Source: Gemmobacter fulvus (GTDB lineage Bacteria; Pseudomonadota; Alphaproteobacteria; Rhodobacterales; Rhodobacteraceae). From it: a stretch of 64,000 nucleotides of DNA. The notes beneath the pieces were generated by a model, which worked only from the letters and a program-made list of their open reading frames with translations, was not told where the DNA came from and made no database searches. Shown here one piece after another: positions 37,690-46,133 of the stretch (positions are counted from its first letter, which is position 1; every line of letters begins with the position of its first letter). The DNA lies in assembly GCF_018798885.1 (NCBI RefSeq), contig NZ_CP076361.1:3312471-3376470 (forward strand), read 5' to 3'. A program made the position numbers and the translations under genes.

Positions 37690-38394
37690 ATGAAACAGGC
37701 AATGAAAATTCTGGTGCTGCTGGGACTGGCGTTCGGGCTTTCGGCCTGTGCCGGTGGCAGCATGGTCTCGCGCAATGCGGTGCCGGACAGTGCGCTGTCC
37801 GTGGCCACCAAAAGCGGGCCGGTGGCCCTGGTGCCGCAATATGACGTGCAGGCCGTGCGCGTTGCGGTGCCGCGCGATCTGCGGGTGTCGGAAGCCAATA
37901 TGTTCTATCCGCTGGCCGATATCGTCTGGCGGGGCGAGGCGCGGGGCGATCGTCATGCGCAGGTGCGCGCCATCGTTCAGGAAGGGCTGGCTGTCGGAAC
38001 GCAGGGCATGGCATCGGGCCGTCCGGTGGCGCTGGATGTCGAAGTGACGCGCTTCCATTCGCTGACCGAAAAGACCCGCTACACCGTGGGCGGGGTGCAT
38101 TCGATCAAGTTCACGCTGACGCTGCGCGATGTGGCGACGGGGCAAGTGATCGACGGGCCGCGTCAGGTGGTGGCCGATGTGAAAGGCTCGGGCGGGGCGC
38201 GCGCCATCGCCGAGGAACAGGCCGGGCGCACCATGCGGGTGGTCATCGTCGAACATCTGGCGCAGGTGATCCGCACCGAGCTGTCGGTGCCCAAGACCTT
38301 GCCGCTGACCGATCCGTCGCAGGTGCCCGAGGGCATGGCGCTGGTATCGCGCAATGCCGCGCCCGAGATTGCGGGCTGGCGCTCGATTTACTGA
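37690..38394 (+). CDS. Conserved lipoprotein (DUF6778-like)
   Basis: This 234-residue protein has a lipoprotein signal (MKILVLLGLAFGLSACAGG, lipobox cysteine near residue 20) and a periplasmic domain with beta-rich segments (VALVPQYDVQAVRVAVPRDL; TRYTVGGVHSIKFTLTLRDV). The short duplicated phrase MVSRNAVP / LVSRNAAP near the start and end is notable. The family seems restricted to alphaproteobacteria, and I tentatively place it with DUF6778. The start at 37690 is the one that gives the lipobox. A terminator follows it. Confidence 0.75.
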   Translation: MKQAMKILVLLGLAFGLSACAGGSMVSRNAVPDSALSVATKSGPVALVPQYDVQAVRVAVPRDLRVSEANMFYPLADIVWRGEARGDRHAQVRAIVQEGLAVGTQGMASGRPVALDVEVTRFHSLTEKTRYTVGGVHSIKFTLTLRDVATGQVIDGPRQVVADVKGSGGARAIAEEQAGRTMRVVIVEHLAQVIRTELSVPKTLPLTDPSQVPEGMALVSRNAAPEIAGWRSIY

Positions 38395-38427
38395 CCGGGC
38401 TTTCACCACGGGCCGGTTCGGGATAGA

Positions 38428-38452
38428 GGGGGGCATCGCGCCCCCCTTTTTC
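38428..38452 (+). terminator. Intrinsic terminator after the lipoprotein gene
   Basis: A 7-bp stem GGGGGGC / GCCCCCC over a 5-base loop is followed by TTTTTC. It lies 34 bases after the lipoprotein stop and 13 bases before the RlmI-like start, so the methyltransferase needs its own promoter or read-through. Confidence 0.85.
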
Positions 38453-38464
38453 GCATGTGAGCCT

Positions 38465-39679
38465 ATGACCGACGCAAACCAGACCCCAGCCTACACCCGC
38501 CCCGTGGTGCGCCTGAAACCCAAGGCCGAGGCGCGGGCGATCCGCCATGGCTTCCCTTGGGTCTATGCGGACGAGCTGGTGACGGATCGGCGCACGCAGG
38601 CGCTGGCCCCCGGGGCGCTGGCGGTGCTGGAAGATGGCGACCGCCGCCCGCTGGGCCTGGTGACGGTCAATGGCAAATCGAAGATCATCTGCCGGGTGCT
38701 GGACCGCGACCCCGAGGCGGTGATCGACGCCGCTTGGTTTGCACGGCGGCTGACCCGCGCGCTGGACATGCGGGCGCGGCTGTTTGCGCAGCCGTTTTAC
38801 CGGCTGGTCCATGCCGAGGCCGATGGTCTGCCCGGCGTGGTGATTGACCGCTTTGGTGATGTGGCGGTGGTGCAGCCCAATGCGGCCTGGGCCGAGGCGC
38901 ATCTGGAGGCGCTGGTCGCGGCGCTGCGCGAGGTGACGGGGGTGTCCACGGTGATCAAGAACGGCACGGGCCGCTCGCGCAGTCTGGAAGGGCTGGTCGA
39001 GGAAACGGCGGTGCTGGTGGGCGGCATCGACGCGCCGATTCCGGTGCTGATGAACGGCGCCACCTATATGGCCGATGTGCTGGGCGGGCAGAAAACCGGG
39101 CTGTTCTTCGATCAGCGCCCGAACCATGCCTTTGCGGCCAGCCTCGCGCGCGGTGCCACGGTGCTGGATATGTTCAGCCATGTGGGCGGGTTTGCGCTGG
39201 CGGCCTTGGCCGGCGGGGCGACCTCGGCACTGGCGGTCGATGCCTCGGCCCCGGCGCTGGCGCTGGCCACCAAGGGGGCCGAAGCCTCGGGCGTGGCGGA
39301 TCGCTTCAGCACCCGGCAAGGTGACGCCTTCGAGGTGCTGGAGGCGCTTGGCACCGAAGGCGCGCGCTTTGATCTGGTGATCTGCGACCCGCCTGCCTTT
39401 GCGCCTGCGAAACCGGCGCTGGAGGCGGGTTTGCGCGCCTATGAGCGGATTGCGCGGCTGGCCGCCCCTCTGGTGGCACCGGGGGGGTATATCGTGCTGT
39501 GCTCGTGCTCCCATGCGGCGGATCTGAGCGCTTTCCGCAATGCCTGCGGGCGCGGCATTGGCAGGGGCGGGCGGCGCGGGCAGCTGATCCATACCGGCTT
39601 TGCCGGGCCCGACCATCCGCTGCTGCCGCAACTGGCCGAAAGCGGGTATCTGAAATCGCTGGTGTTCCGGCTCGACTGA
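38465..39679 (+). CDS. RlmI/RlmK-type 23S rRNA methyltransferase
   Basis: This 404-residue protein has an N-terminal PUA domain (about residues 10-90, with RHGFPWVYADEL), the EEA1-like middle region LPGVVIDRFGDV and a Rossmann SAM domain with VLDMFSHVGGFALAAL. The catalytic motif CDPPAFAPAK is typical of RNA m5C/m2G enzymes such as RlmI, which methylates 23S rRNA C1962. The start at 38465 (MTDANQTPAYTR) follows the terminator. It is coupled to the PIN gene 1 bp downstream. The target nucleotide is inferred. Confidence 0.88.
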   Translation: MTDANQTPAYTRPVVRLKPKAEARAIRHGFPWVYADELVTDRRTQALAPGALAVLEDGDRRPLGLVTVNGKSKIICRVLDRDPEAVIDAAWFARRLTRALDMRARLFAQPFYRLVHAEADGLPGVVIDRFGDVAVVQPNAAWAEAHLEALVAALREVTGVSTVIKNGTGRSRSLEGLVEETAVLVGGIDAPIPVLMNGATYMADVLGGQKTGLFFDQRPNHAFAASLARGATVLDMFSHVGGFALAALAGGATSALAVDASAPALALATKGAEASGVADRFSTRQGDAFEVLEALGTEGARFDLVICDPPAFAPAKPALEAGLRAYERIARLAAPLVAPGGYIVLCSCSHAADLSAFRNACGRGIGRGGRRGQLIHTGFAGPDHPLLPQLAESGYLKSLVFRLD

Positions 39680-39680
39680 C

Positions 39681-40232
39681 ATGCGCGCGGTTCTGGATGC
39701 CTGTGTGCTGTTCCCCTCGGTCTTGCGGGATATCCTGCTGGGGGTGGCGGCGCGCGGGCTCTATGAACCCGTCTGGTCCGACCGCATTCTGGGCGAATGG
39801 ACTCGCGCGGTGGCGCGGCTTGGCCCCGAGGCGGTGCAGCAGGCCGAACGCGATGCAACCCTGATGCGCAGCGCCTTTCCCCGGGCGCTGCAACGGGCCC
39901 AGCCCAATATCGAGTCGCGGCTGGTGCTGCCCGACCCCAATGACCTGCATGTGCTGGCCGTGGCGATTTCCAGCGGGGCAGATGCGATCATAACCTTCAA
40001 CGCCAGCGATTTTCCGGGCCATGTTCTGGCCGCCGAAGGCGTGCAGCGCCGCGACCCCGACGGGTTTCTGTGGCAGCTGTGGTCGCATCACCCGGCCGAG
40101 GTGGAACAGGTTGTGGCAGATGTGCAGGCGGTGGCCGAACGCATGTCGGGCGGGCCAGTGTCGCGCAAGGCCCTGCTGAAACGGGTGAAGCTGAACCGCT
40201 TTGCCAAGGCCATCGGCGCGGCCGGGCTGTAA
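39681..40232 (+). CDS. PIN-domain protein
   Basis: This 183-residue protein has a PIN nuclease domain with the acidic residues in the right order: RAVLDACVLFPS, SDRILGEW, PDPNDLHVLA and ADAIITFNASDF. The C-terminal 45 residues (VSRKALLKRVKLNRFAKAIG) form an extra basic helical part not seen in short VapC toxins. No antitoxin gene lies upstream; instead it abuts an rRNA methyltransferase. An RNA-processing role is more likely than a toxin-antitoxin role, by inference. Confidence 0.85.
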   Translation: MRAVLDACVLFPSVLRDILLGVAARGLYEPVWSDRILGEWTRAVARLGPEAVQQAERDATLMRSAFPRALQRAQPNIESRLVLPDPNDLHVLAVAISSGADAIITFNASDFPGHVLAAEGVQRRDPDGFLWQLWSHHPAEVEQVVADVQAVAERMSGGPVSRKALLKRVKLNRFAKAIGAAGL

Positions 40233-40240
40233 CCCGCCGG

Positions 40241-40927
40241 TCAGCCCAGATTCCAGCGCGCCTCGTTCGCTTCAATCGCGGCGATGCGGTCAGGCGTCCT
40301 GGGGTGGCTGAGCAGCCATTCCGGCGCGGTGGTGCCGCGATGCCCCACCAGCGCATCCAGCTTGCGGAACAGCGATTTCTGCGCGGCGGTGCCGATCCCG
40401 GCCTTGACCAGCAGGGCCGAGGCATAGGCATCCGCCTCGAATTCATCCTTGCGCGAAATGCGGGCCATCAGCGCGGTGGACAGAAGATTGGCCAGCCAGA
40501 TGCCGATGATCGGCAGGAACCGCGACAGCAGCGCCGAGGCCATCATGAACACCGCATTGGCGCCGGTGACGTCAATCATGCGCCGCCGGGTATGGCCAAG
40601 CGCCACATGACCCAGCTCATGCGCGATCACGCTGGCCAGTTCTGCCGCCGTCACCTCGCCCGCGCGGTATTTGCGCAGGAAGCCTTCGGTCAGAAAGATG
40701 CGGCCATCGGGGGCGGCAAGACCGTTGACCGGATCCACCGCATAGACATGCACCTGAATGCTGGTCAGATCCAGCGCGCGGGCCAGTCTTTGCGCCATGG
40801 CGGTGATTTCCGGCTCGCGCAGCGGATGCGAGTTTTCGTTCAGGGTCTTGGCGCTGCGCCAGACCGAGATGCGATACATCGCAAAGGCATAGGCAATCGC
40901 CATGAAGACAGGAATGAGGGTGGTCAT
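40241..40927 (-). CDS. M48 family metalloprotease (HtpX/Ste24-like)
   Basis: This 228-residue peptidase has the zinc motif HELGHVALGH (about residues 106-115), the third ligand in KDEFEADAYASALL and membrane segments at residues 1-20 and about 125-155. HtpX-like enzymes cleave misfolded inner-membrane proteins. It is shorter than E. coli HtpX, lacking one N-terminal helix. It is the last gene of a minus-strand cluster with the VWA and DUF2927 genes, 58 bp after the VWA stop. Confidence 0.9.
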   Translation of the reverse strand: MTTLIPVFMAIAYAFAMYRISVWRSAKTLNENSHPLREPEITAMAQRLARALDLTSIQVHVYAVDPVNGLAAPDGRIFLTEGFLRKYRAGEVTAAELASVIAHELGHVALGHTRRRMIDVTGANAVFMMASALLSRFLPIIGIWLANLLSTALMARISRKDEFEADAYASALLVKAGIGTAAQKSLFRKLDALVGHRGTTAPEWLLSHPRTPDRIAAIEANEARWNLG

Positions 40928-40985
40928 GGCCCAGATATGGGCGCGCCGCCACTGGCGTCAATCCCGGTCGTCGCAGCCGCTGGGG

Positions 40986-42167
40986 TCAGCGCAGCGCCTT
41001 GATGCCCCGGCTGATGCCCTCCAGCGTCATCGGCACCATGGCCCCGCCGAAAATCTCGCGGATCAGGCGGGTGGAATGGGTGTGCTGCCAATAGGCCTCG
41101 GGCGCGGGGTTGATCCACAGGTGATGCGGCCATTGCTGGCAGGCGCGGTTCAGCCAGACCTGCCCGGATTCCGCATTCCAATGTTCGCTGGCCCCGCCCG
41201 GATGCAGCACCTCATAGGGTGACATCGCCGCATCGCCTACGAAAATCGCTTTGTAATCATGGCCGTAACTGCGCAGAACCTCCCATGTCGGGGTCTGCGC
41301 ATCCCAGCGGCGGGCATTGTCTTTCCACAGGCCTTCATAAAGGCAATTGTGGAAATAGAACGGGATCAGATGTTTGAATTCGGCGCGGGCGGCGCTGAAC
41401 AGCTCTTCCATCACCTTGACGTAGGGATCCATCGAGCCGCCGACATCCAGAAACAGCAGCACCTTGACGGCGTTGCGCCGCTCGGGCCGGGTCTGCACAT
41501 CAAGATAGCCGTGATCGGCGGTGGCGCGAATGGTGCCATCCAGATCCAGCTCTTCGGCAGCGCCGTCGCGCGCCCATTTGCGCAGGCGGCGCAGGGCGAC
41601 CTTGATGTTGCGGGTGCCCAGCTCGACACGGTCGTCCAGATTGCGGAACTCGCGCTTGTCCCAGACCTTGACCGCGCGTTGGTGGCGGCTTTGGTCCTGG
41701 CCGATGCGCACGCCCTCGGGGTTGTATCCATAGGCCCCGAACGGCGAGGTGCCTGCCGTGCCGATCCATTTGTTGCCGCCCTGATGGCGGGCCTTCTGGT
41801 CGGCCAGCCGCTGCTTCAGGGTTTCCATCAGCTTGTCAAAGCCCCCCAGCGCCTCGATCTGCGCCTTTTCTTCCGGGGTCAGGTATTTTTCGGCCAGCTT
41901 TTCCAGCCAGTCTTTCGGGATGTCGATCGCTTCCAGCACCTGATCGGTGCTGATCGCCTCCAGCCCCTTGAAGGCTTCGGCGAAGGCGCGGTCGAACCTG
42001 TCCAGATGGCGTTCGTCCTTCACCATCACCGTGCGGGCAAGGTAATAGAACCCTTCGGCATCATAGGTGACCAGCCCCGCCGCCATGCCTTCGAGAAAGG
42101 CGAGATATTCCCGAAGCGAGACCGGAACCCCATTGCGCCTGAGAGACTCGAAAAACGGCAGGAACAT
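40986..42167 (-). CDS. VWA-domain protein (CoxE-like, MoxR partner)
   Basis: This 393-residue cytoplasmic protein has a charged N-terminal region and a C-terminal von Willebrand A-type domain (about residues 225-390). The metal-ion site reads DVGGSMD, a variant of DxSxS also seen in the CoxE-like group. Such proteins act with MoxR AAA+ ATPases to insert metals or mature enzyme complexes. A moxR gene lies 2.5 kb upstream on the same strand. The client protein is unknown. A 54-codon membrane gene ends 5 bp before its start. Confidence 0.9.
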   Translation of the reverse strand: MFLPFFESLRRNGVPVSLREYLAFLEGMAAGLVTYDAEGFYYLARTVMVKDERHLDRFDRAFAEAFKGLEAISTDQVLEAIDIPKDWLEKLAEKYLTPEEKAQIEALGGFDKLMETLKQRLADQKARHQGGNKWIGTAGTSPFGAYGYNPEGVRIGQDQSRHQRAVKVWDKREFRNLDDRVELGTRNIKVALRRLRKWARDGAAEELDLDGTIRATADHGYLDVQTRPERRNAVKVLLFLDVGGSMDPYVKVMEELFSAARAEFKHLIPFYFHNCLYEGLWKDNARRWDAQTPTWEVLRSYGHDYKAIFVGDAAMSPYEVLHPGGASEHWNAESGQVWLNRACQQWPHHLWINPAPEAYWQHTHSTRLIREIFGGAMVPMTLEGISRGIKALR

Positions 42168-42172
42168 CGCGG

Positions 42173-42337
42173 TTACAGCAGTCTTTCGAGGAAGATCGTT
42201 GCAAACAGGCCCAGCAGGGCAAGGGCGATGGCAAAACCCACGGCATATTGCGCCATGTCCAGCCCGCGCCCGCCATGGCGTTTCGCCACCATTGCCCCAA
42301 GGATTGCGCCGATCACGGCGCCACCGATGACGATCAT
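42173..42337 (-). CDS. 54-residue membrane peptide between DUF2927 and VWA genes
   Basis: A short frame with an excellent ribosome site (GGAGGC, 4 bases before ATG) encodes a 54-residue protein. It has two hydrophobic segments (MIVIGGAVIGAILGAMVA and AQYAVGFAIALALLGLFATI) separated by a basic loop KRHGGRG. It ends 5 bp before the VWA gene and starts 31 bp after the DUF2927 stop, so it belongs to that transcript. It resembles apolipoprotein-acyltransferase-type small helical hairpins only in general form. No family is recognised. It is too short for standard gene lists. Confidence 0.75.
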   Translation of the reverse strand: MIVIGGAVIGAILGAMVAKRHGGRGLDMAQYAVGFAIALALLGLFATIFLERLL

Positions 42338-42368
42338 TCTGCCTCCTGCCGGGCGGCAGGGGCCACCC

Positions 42369-43760
42369 TCATCCGTTCAATGCCAGACGCAAGCCCGAGG
42401 GCACCAGCGCCGAGATGTCGCGCATCCGGGCCCGCGTCACCGCATCCGAACCGAAGCCATAGCGCGCCCAGCCCTGACTGTCGAGCCGCAGGGATTTTGC
42501 CCCCGCCGCATCGCCTTGCGCGCCTTTGGCCTCTGCCTTGAGCAGCATCAGGGTCGCCAGAAGCGAGGCATTCTGCGCTTGTTTCACCACCGGCAGCGCG
42601 CGGTCGGCAAAGGCGATGGCCTGATCGGGGCGGCCCTGGCTGAGCGCGAGCGCCGAAAGCTGCATATCCACATGCGCGGCATGGATCTGCGCGCCGGGCA
42701 AGCCGCGATAGATGCGCGCCGCTTCGGAAAAGGCCTTGGTCGCGGCGAGCGGGTCGTTCCCGATGTTCAGCCGTCCGACGGCGAACCAGGAAAAGGCAAG
42801 GCGGCTGTCTTTCCAGCCCTGCGCATGGGCAATGGCCAGCGCGGTTTGTGCCGCCGCGCGCCGCGCCCCGGCAGAACCGCGTGGCCCCAGCGCGCTTTCC
42901 ATCGCCGTGCTCCAGGCCTGCGGTGTGCGCCCGCCATTGTGGCTGCGCCCGGTGGCCGGTGCGGGGTTCATCTTCGCCAGCAGCCCCGGCAGAACCGCGG
43001 CCACTTCGGCCTGCGTCATGCCGCTGCGCAGAGCAGGCGAGTAATGCAGTTTCAGCACCAGCATGTCGAAGCCGGTCAGCACGGTGTGAAAGTTGTCGTC
43101 GTTGAACACGCTGTCGGGCAGTTGATACAGGTCGTTCAGCGGCCCCATCGCCTGCGCGATTTCTTCGTGCAGACAGTCACGCACCTCTTGCGGGCTGGAA
43201 TCGGCGGGGGCGAAGATCGCCACGCGGTCGCGCTGGCGCAGGGTGGTCCAATCGAGCGTGCCGGTGCCGCGCGCCGATCTGTATTCCTCCCACGAGGACA
43301 CACGCGGGGCGACAAAGCAGGCGACATTGGCATGGGTGCCCTGAATCACCCGGCGCGGCAGGAATTCCACGGTGATATTGGCCTGAGACGCGGTTTGCCG
43401 CACATCCAGACCGGCCTCGTTGCGGAACCGGGTGATCAGCCGGGCCAGATCGGCCGGGGCAGAGCCGGGCACCTGCCCGGCAAGGGCCACGGTGATCGGG
43501 CCTTCAAACCGGGTCAGGACGGGCAGGGCGCGCCCGCTTTCCATGCGGAATTCCAGATCGAGGAAATCCTGCGCGATCTCGGCATTGCTGCGGCTCACCC
43601 GGCTGGGCGTTGTGGCCACGAAGGCCTGCGTCACCGCAAGCCCCGGCGCGGCGGTTTGCTCGCGCGGGCGGGTCATCGAAACGTCGGCGTTCTGCGTCGC
43701 GTGATAGGTCGGCGCGCAGGCCGTCAGGGTGGCGACAGCAAGAAGTGCAGCAATGCGCAT
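42369..43760 (-). CDS. DUF2927 lipoprotein
   Basis: This 463-residue exported protein has a lipoprotein signal (MRIAALLAVATLTACAP, cysteine 15). The N-terminal DUF2927 domain (about residues 55-250) contains SCLHEEIAQAMGPLNDLY-like sequence (VRDCLHEEIAQAMG), resembling a degenerate HExxx metalloprotease helix. A helical repeat part (about 290-440) with TPR-like character follows. The family is often linked to surface or secretion functions in Rhodobacterales, without proof. It is the first gene of a cluster with the 54-residue peptide, VWA and M48 genes. Confidence 0.8.
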   Translation of the reverse strand: MRIAALLAVATLTACAPTYHATQNADVSMTRPREQTAAPGLAVTQAFVATTPSRVSRSNAEIAQDFLDLEFRMESGRALPVLTRFEGPITVALAGQVPGSAPADLARLITRFRNEAGLDVRQTASQANITVEFLPRRVIQGTHANVACFVAPRVSSWEEYRSARGTGTLDWTTLRQRDRVAIFAPADSSPQEVRDCLHEEIAQAMGPLNDLYQLPDSVFNDDNFHTVLTGFDMLVLKLHYSPALRSGMTQAEVAAVLPGLLAKMNPAPATGRSHNGGRTPQAWSTAMESALGPRGSAGARRAAAQTALAIAHAQGWKDSRLAFSWFAVGRLNIGNDPLAATKAFSEAARIYRGLPGAQIHAAHVDMQLSALALSQGRPDQAIAFADRALPVVKQAQNASLLATLMLLKAEAKGAQGDAAGAKSLRLDSQGWARYGFGSDAVTRARMRDISALVPSGLRLALNG

Positions 43761-44624
43761 GGGTTGGCAGCCCCGTGTATGCAGTGTGAAAGGGTCCGCA
43801 AAGGCCGGCGGAGCAGACCACGCCGGCCCTTGCAGGGCGCAAGATCGAACCGCAGCCCATGGCCCCGCGATGCCCCCGCATCGCGCAGCCCTGCGCCGTG
43901 ATCCCCGGTGCCTCTGACAATGATCTGCCCGGCGTGCTCCCCCAGAGACACGGATCGGGCCATTGCCTTGCAGCGCCGGTGTGCCGCCCGGGTGCAGGAC
44001 GTATCGGCCCCCGCCGATACGCCGCGCATCGCGGCGGCCTGACTTCCGGCGGCAGGCCGGAAGCTGTTGTGCCGCACAGACCCCAGCAGCGGGATCCTTG
44101 CGGCACCAATCACGGGCAGGCGGTCACGGCGGCACAGGGCCAGAGGCGGCACCGCAGCGGTGTCGCATCCTGTGGCACGATACACCCCGTCGGGGCGCAT
44201 CGGGTTTGGCCCGATCCGGTTCATTCCTGTGGCGTCCTGCCCTTATGATTGGTGTCGTTCTTCGACAGGTTCAAAGAACGTAGGGCGAGTGTCGGTTTCA
44301 CGGCCCTGATGTGTCAATCTTTGGGAATCTGAAAGTTCCGGGCCGCACCACCCATCGCGGTGCCGCGCCGCATTTGCGCCAGATTTGCGATGGCTGTATC
44401 ACGCAATGTTTCAGATCATTGCGGAATCATGGGGTTTCGTGAGTGCATTGTGGCGGAAGTGTGGCCAATTCAGGGCAGGCCCGCCCGAATCTCTGTGGCG
44501 ATTCTGTGTCTTGGGGCAAGGACTTGGCGGGGGATGTTAAAGTATCCACAGCCTTGGCCTTGCCCTGATTGTCTGTGTGCTGGAAACCGGGGCCACCTGA
44601 CGCTGCGGCACCCTGTTTGGCCTC
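43761..44624. other. 864-bp gap with three hairpins and no supportable gene
   Basis: No frame on either strand has the composition or domain content of a gene. Three stem-loops stand out: 43803-43828 (8-bp GGCCGGCG arms), 44001-44020 (GTATCGGC CCCC GCCGATAC, perfect) and 44043-44063 (CTTCCGGC / GCCGGAAG). A further imperfect dyad lies at 44257-44279 (GTTCTTCGAC ... AAGAAC). The promoter of the DUF2927 operon must be in the left part. The rest could be a gene relic or a structured RNA. Confidence 0.5.
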
Positions 44625-45464
44625 TCAGCCGCGCCCACGCGCCAGAAAGGCGAGCCGCTCAAACAGATGCACATCCTGTTCATTCTTGAGCAGGGCCCCG
44701 TGAAGTTTGGGCAGGCTGGTCTTGCCATCGCGCTTCAGATCCTCGGGCGACAGATCTTCGGCCAGCAGCAGCTTCAGCCAGTCCAGCACCTCGGAGGTGG
44801 AGGGTTTTTTCTTCAGGCCCGGCGTTTCGCGGATCTCGTAGAACTGCGTCAGTGCTGTGGTCAGCAAAGCCTCCTTGATGCCGGGGAAATGCACATCGAC
44901 AATCGCGCGCATGGTCTCGGGATCGGGGAAGCGGATGTAGTGGAAGAAGCAGCGGCGCAGAAAGGCGTCGGGCAGCTCTTTTTCATTGTTCGAGGTGATG
45001 ATGACCACGGGCCGGTGCCGGGCGGCGATGGTTTCGCCGGTTTCATAGACGTGAAACTCCATCCGGTCGAGTTCCTGCAACAGATCGTTGGGAAACTCGA
45101 TATCCGCCTTGTCGATTTCGTCGATCAGCAGAACCACACGGGCATCGGCCTCGAAAGCCTGCCACAGCTTGCCCTTGCGGATGTAGTTTTTCACATCGTT
45201 GACGCGGGCATCACCCAGCTGGCTGTCGCGCAACCGGCTGACCGCATCATATTCATACAGCCCCTGCTGGGCCTTGGTGGTGGATTTGATGTTCCACTCG
45301 ATCATCGGCATCCCAAGGCTGGCCGCGACCTGCCGCGCGAGTTCGGTCTTGCCGGTGCCCGGTTCGCCCTTCACCAGCAACGGGCGTTGCAGCGCCACCG
45401 CCGCATTGACCGCAATGGCCAGATCTTCCGAGGCGATGTAACTGGAGGTTGAAGTGAATGTCAT
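44625..45464 (-). CDS. MoxR-family AAA+ ATPase
   Basis: This 279-residue ATPase has Walker A (LVKGEPGTGKTELARQVA, about residues 35-52), Walker B (VVLLIDEIDKAD) and sensor and arginine-finger regions (TSNNEKELPDAFLRRCFFHYIRFP). MoxR proteins act as chaperones with a VWA partner; the VWA gene at 40986 is the probable partner. It stands apart from that cluster by 864 bp of non-coding sequence and is divergent from dksA. Confidence 0.93.
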   Translation of the reverse strand: MTFTSTSSYIASEDLAIAVNAAVALQRPLLVKGEPGTGKTELARQVAASLGMPMIEWNIKSTTKAQQGLYEYDAVSRLRDSQLGDARVNDVKNYIRKGKLWQAFEADARVVLLIDEIDKADIEFPNDLLQELDRMEFHVYETGETIAARHRPVVIITSNNEKELPDAFLRRCFFHYIRFPDPETMRAIVDVHFPGIKEALLTTALTQFYEIRETPGLKKKPSTSEVLDWLKLLLAEDLSPEDLKRDGKTSLPKLHGALLKNEQDVHLFERLAFLARGRG

Positions 45465-45628
45465 GTCTCGTCCGATACTTGGGGCTATGCGCGCGCCGCA
45501 GCCTAACGGCGACAGGAAATCGTCGCAACTGCTAGTGACAATGGTTGCAGCTTCCGGTAGGAGGGCGCCACCAGACGCGCCACGATCGGCCCACGTCGGC
45601 GCCGTCCGCCTATTTGGAGAGTGCAGCG

Positions 45629-46051
45629 ATGAAGGCAGAGGTCTTTCTCCCCGACGACTATCGCCCCGCGGAGGATGAGCCGTTCATGAATGACCGGCAG
45701 CTGGAATACTTCCGGCGCAAGCTGCTCGTGTGGAAACATGAGCTTCTCAGCCAGAGCGCAGAGACGATTGACAACCTGCAAGACAGTGCGCGCAACGTGC
45801 CCGACCTGGCCGACCGCGCCAGCGAGGAAACCGACCGCGCGCTGGAACTGCGGACGCGCGATCGTCAACGCAAACTGGTCAGCAAGATCGACGCGGCCCT
45901 GCGCCGCATCGAGAACGGCGAATACGGATATTGCGAGATGACCGGCGAGCCGATCAGCCTGAAACGGCTGGATGCGCGCCCGATTGCAATCATGACGCTG
46001 GAAGCGCAGGAAAAGCACGAACGCCGCGAGAAGGTTCACCGCGACGATTGA
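45629..46051 (+). CDS. dksA: RNA polymerase-binding transcription factor DksA
   Basis: This 140-residue DksA has the coiled-coil tip motif DxxDxA intact (D59-L-A-D62-R-A64) and a globular C-terminal region. Only one of the four zinc cysteines remains: the positions read Cys102, Thr105, Thr123 and Ala126. One-cysteine DksA proteins are known in Rhodobacter and work without a zinc finger. It modulates rRNA and stringent-response promoters with ppGpp. The start at 45629 (MKAEVFLPDDYRP) agrees with family length. Confidence 0.94.
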   Translation: MKAEVFLPDDYRPAEDEPFMNDRQLEYFRRKLLVWKHELLSQSAETIDNLQDSARNVPDLADRASEETDRALELRTRDRQRKLVSKIDAALRRIENGEYGYCEMTGEPISLKRLDARPIAIMTLEAQEKHERREKVHRDD

Positions 46052-46133
46052 CCCCGGGCTTCCCGCTTGCGCAGGATGCCGAAGGAAGGATACGCCGGGC
46101 CTCAGGTCCGGCGTTTTCATATGCGGAGGCAGG

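Noticed and set aside
39681..40232. PIN protein as a VapC toxin
   Set aside because: No antitoxin-sized gene precedes it; it is coupled to an rRNA methyltransferase and has a long C-terminal extension unlike short toxins.
43724..44224. 166-codon minus-strand frame upstream of the DUF2927 gene
   Set aside because: It has Arg/Cys/Ala-rich shadow composition, overlaps the signal-peptide region of DUF2927 in another frame, and has no ribosome site or domain.
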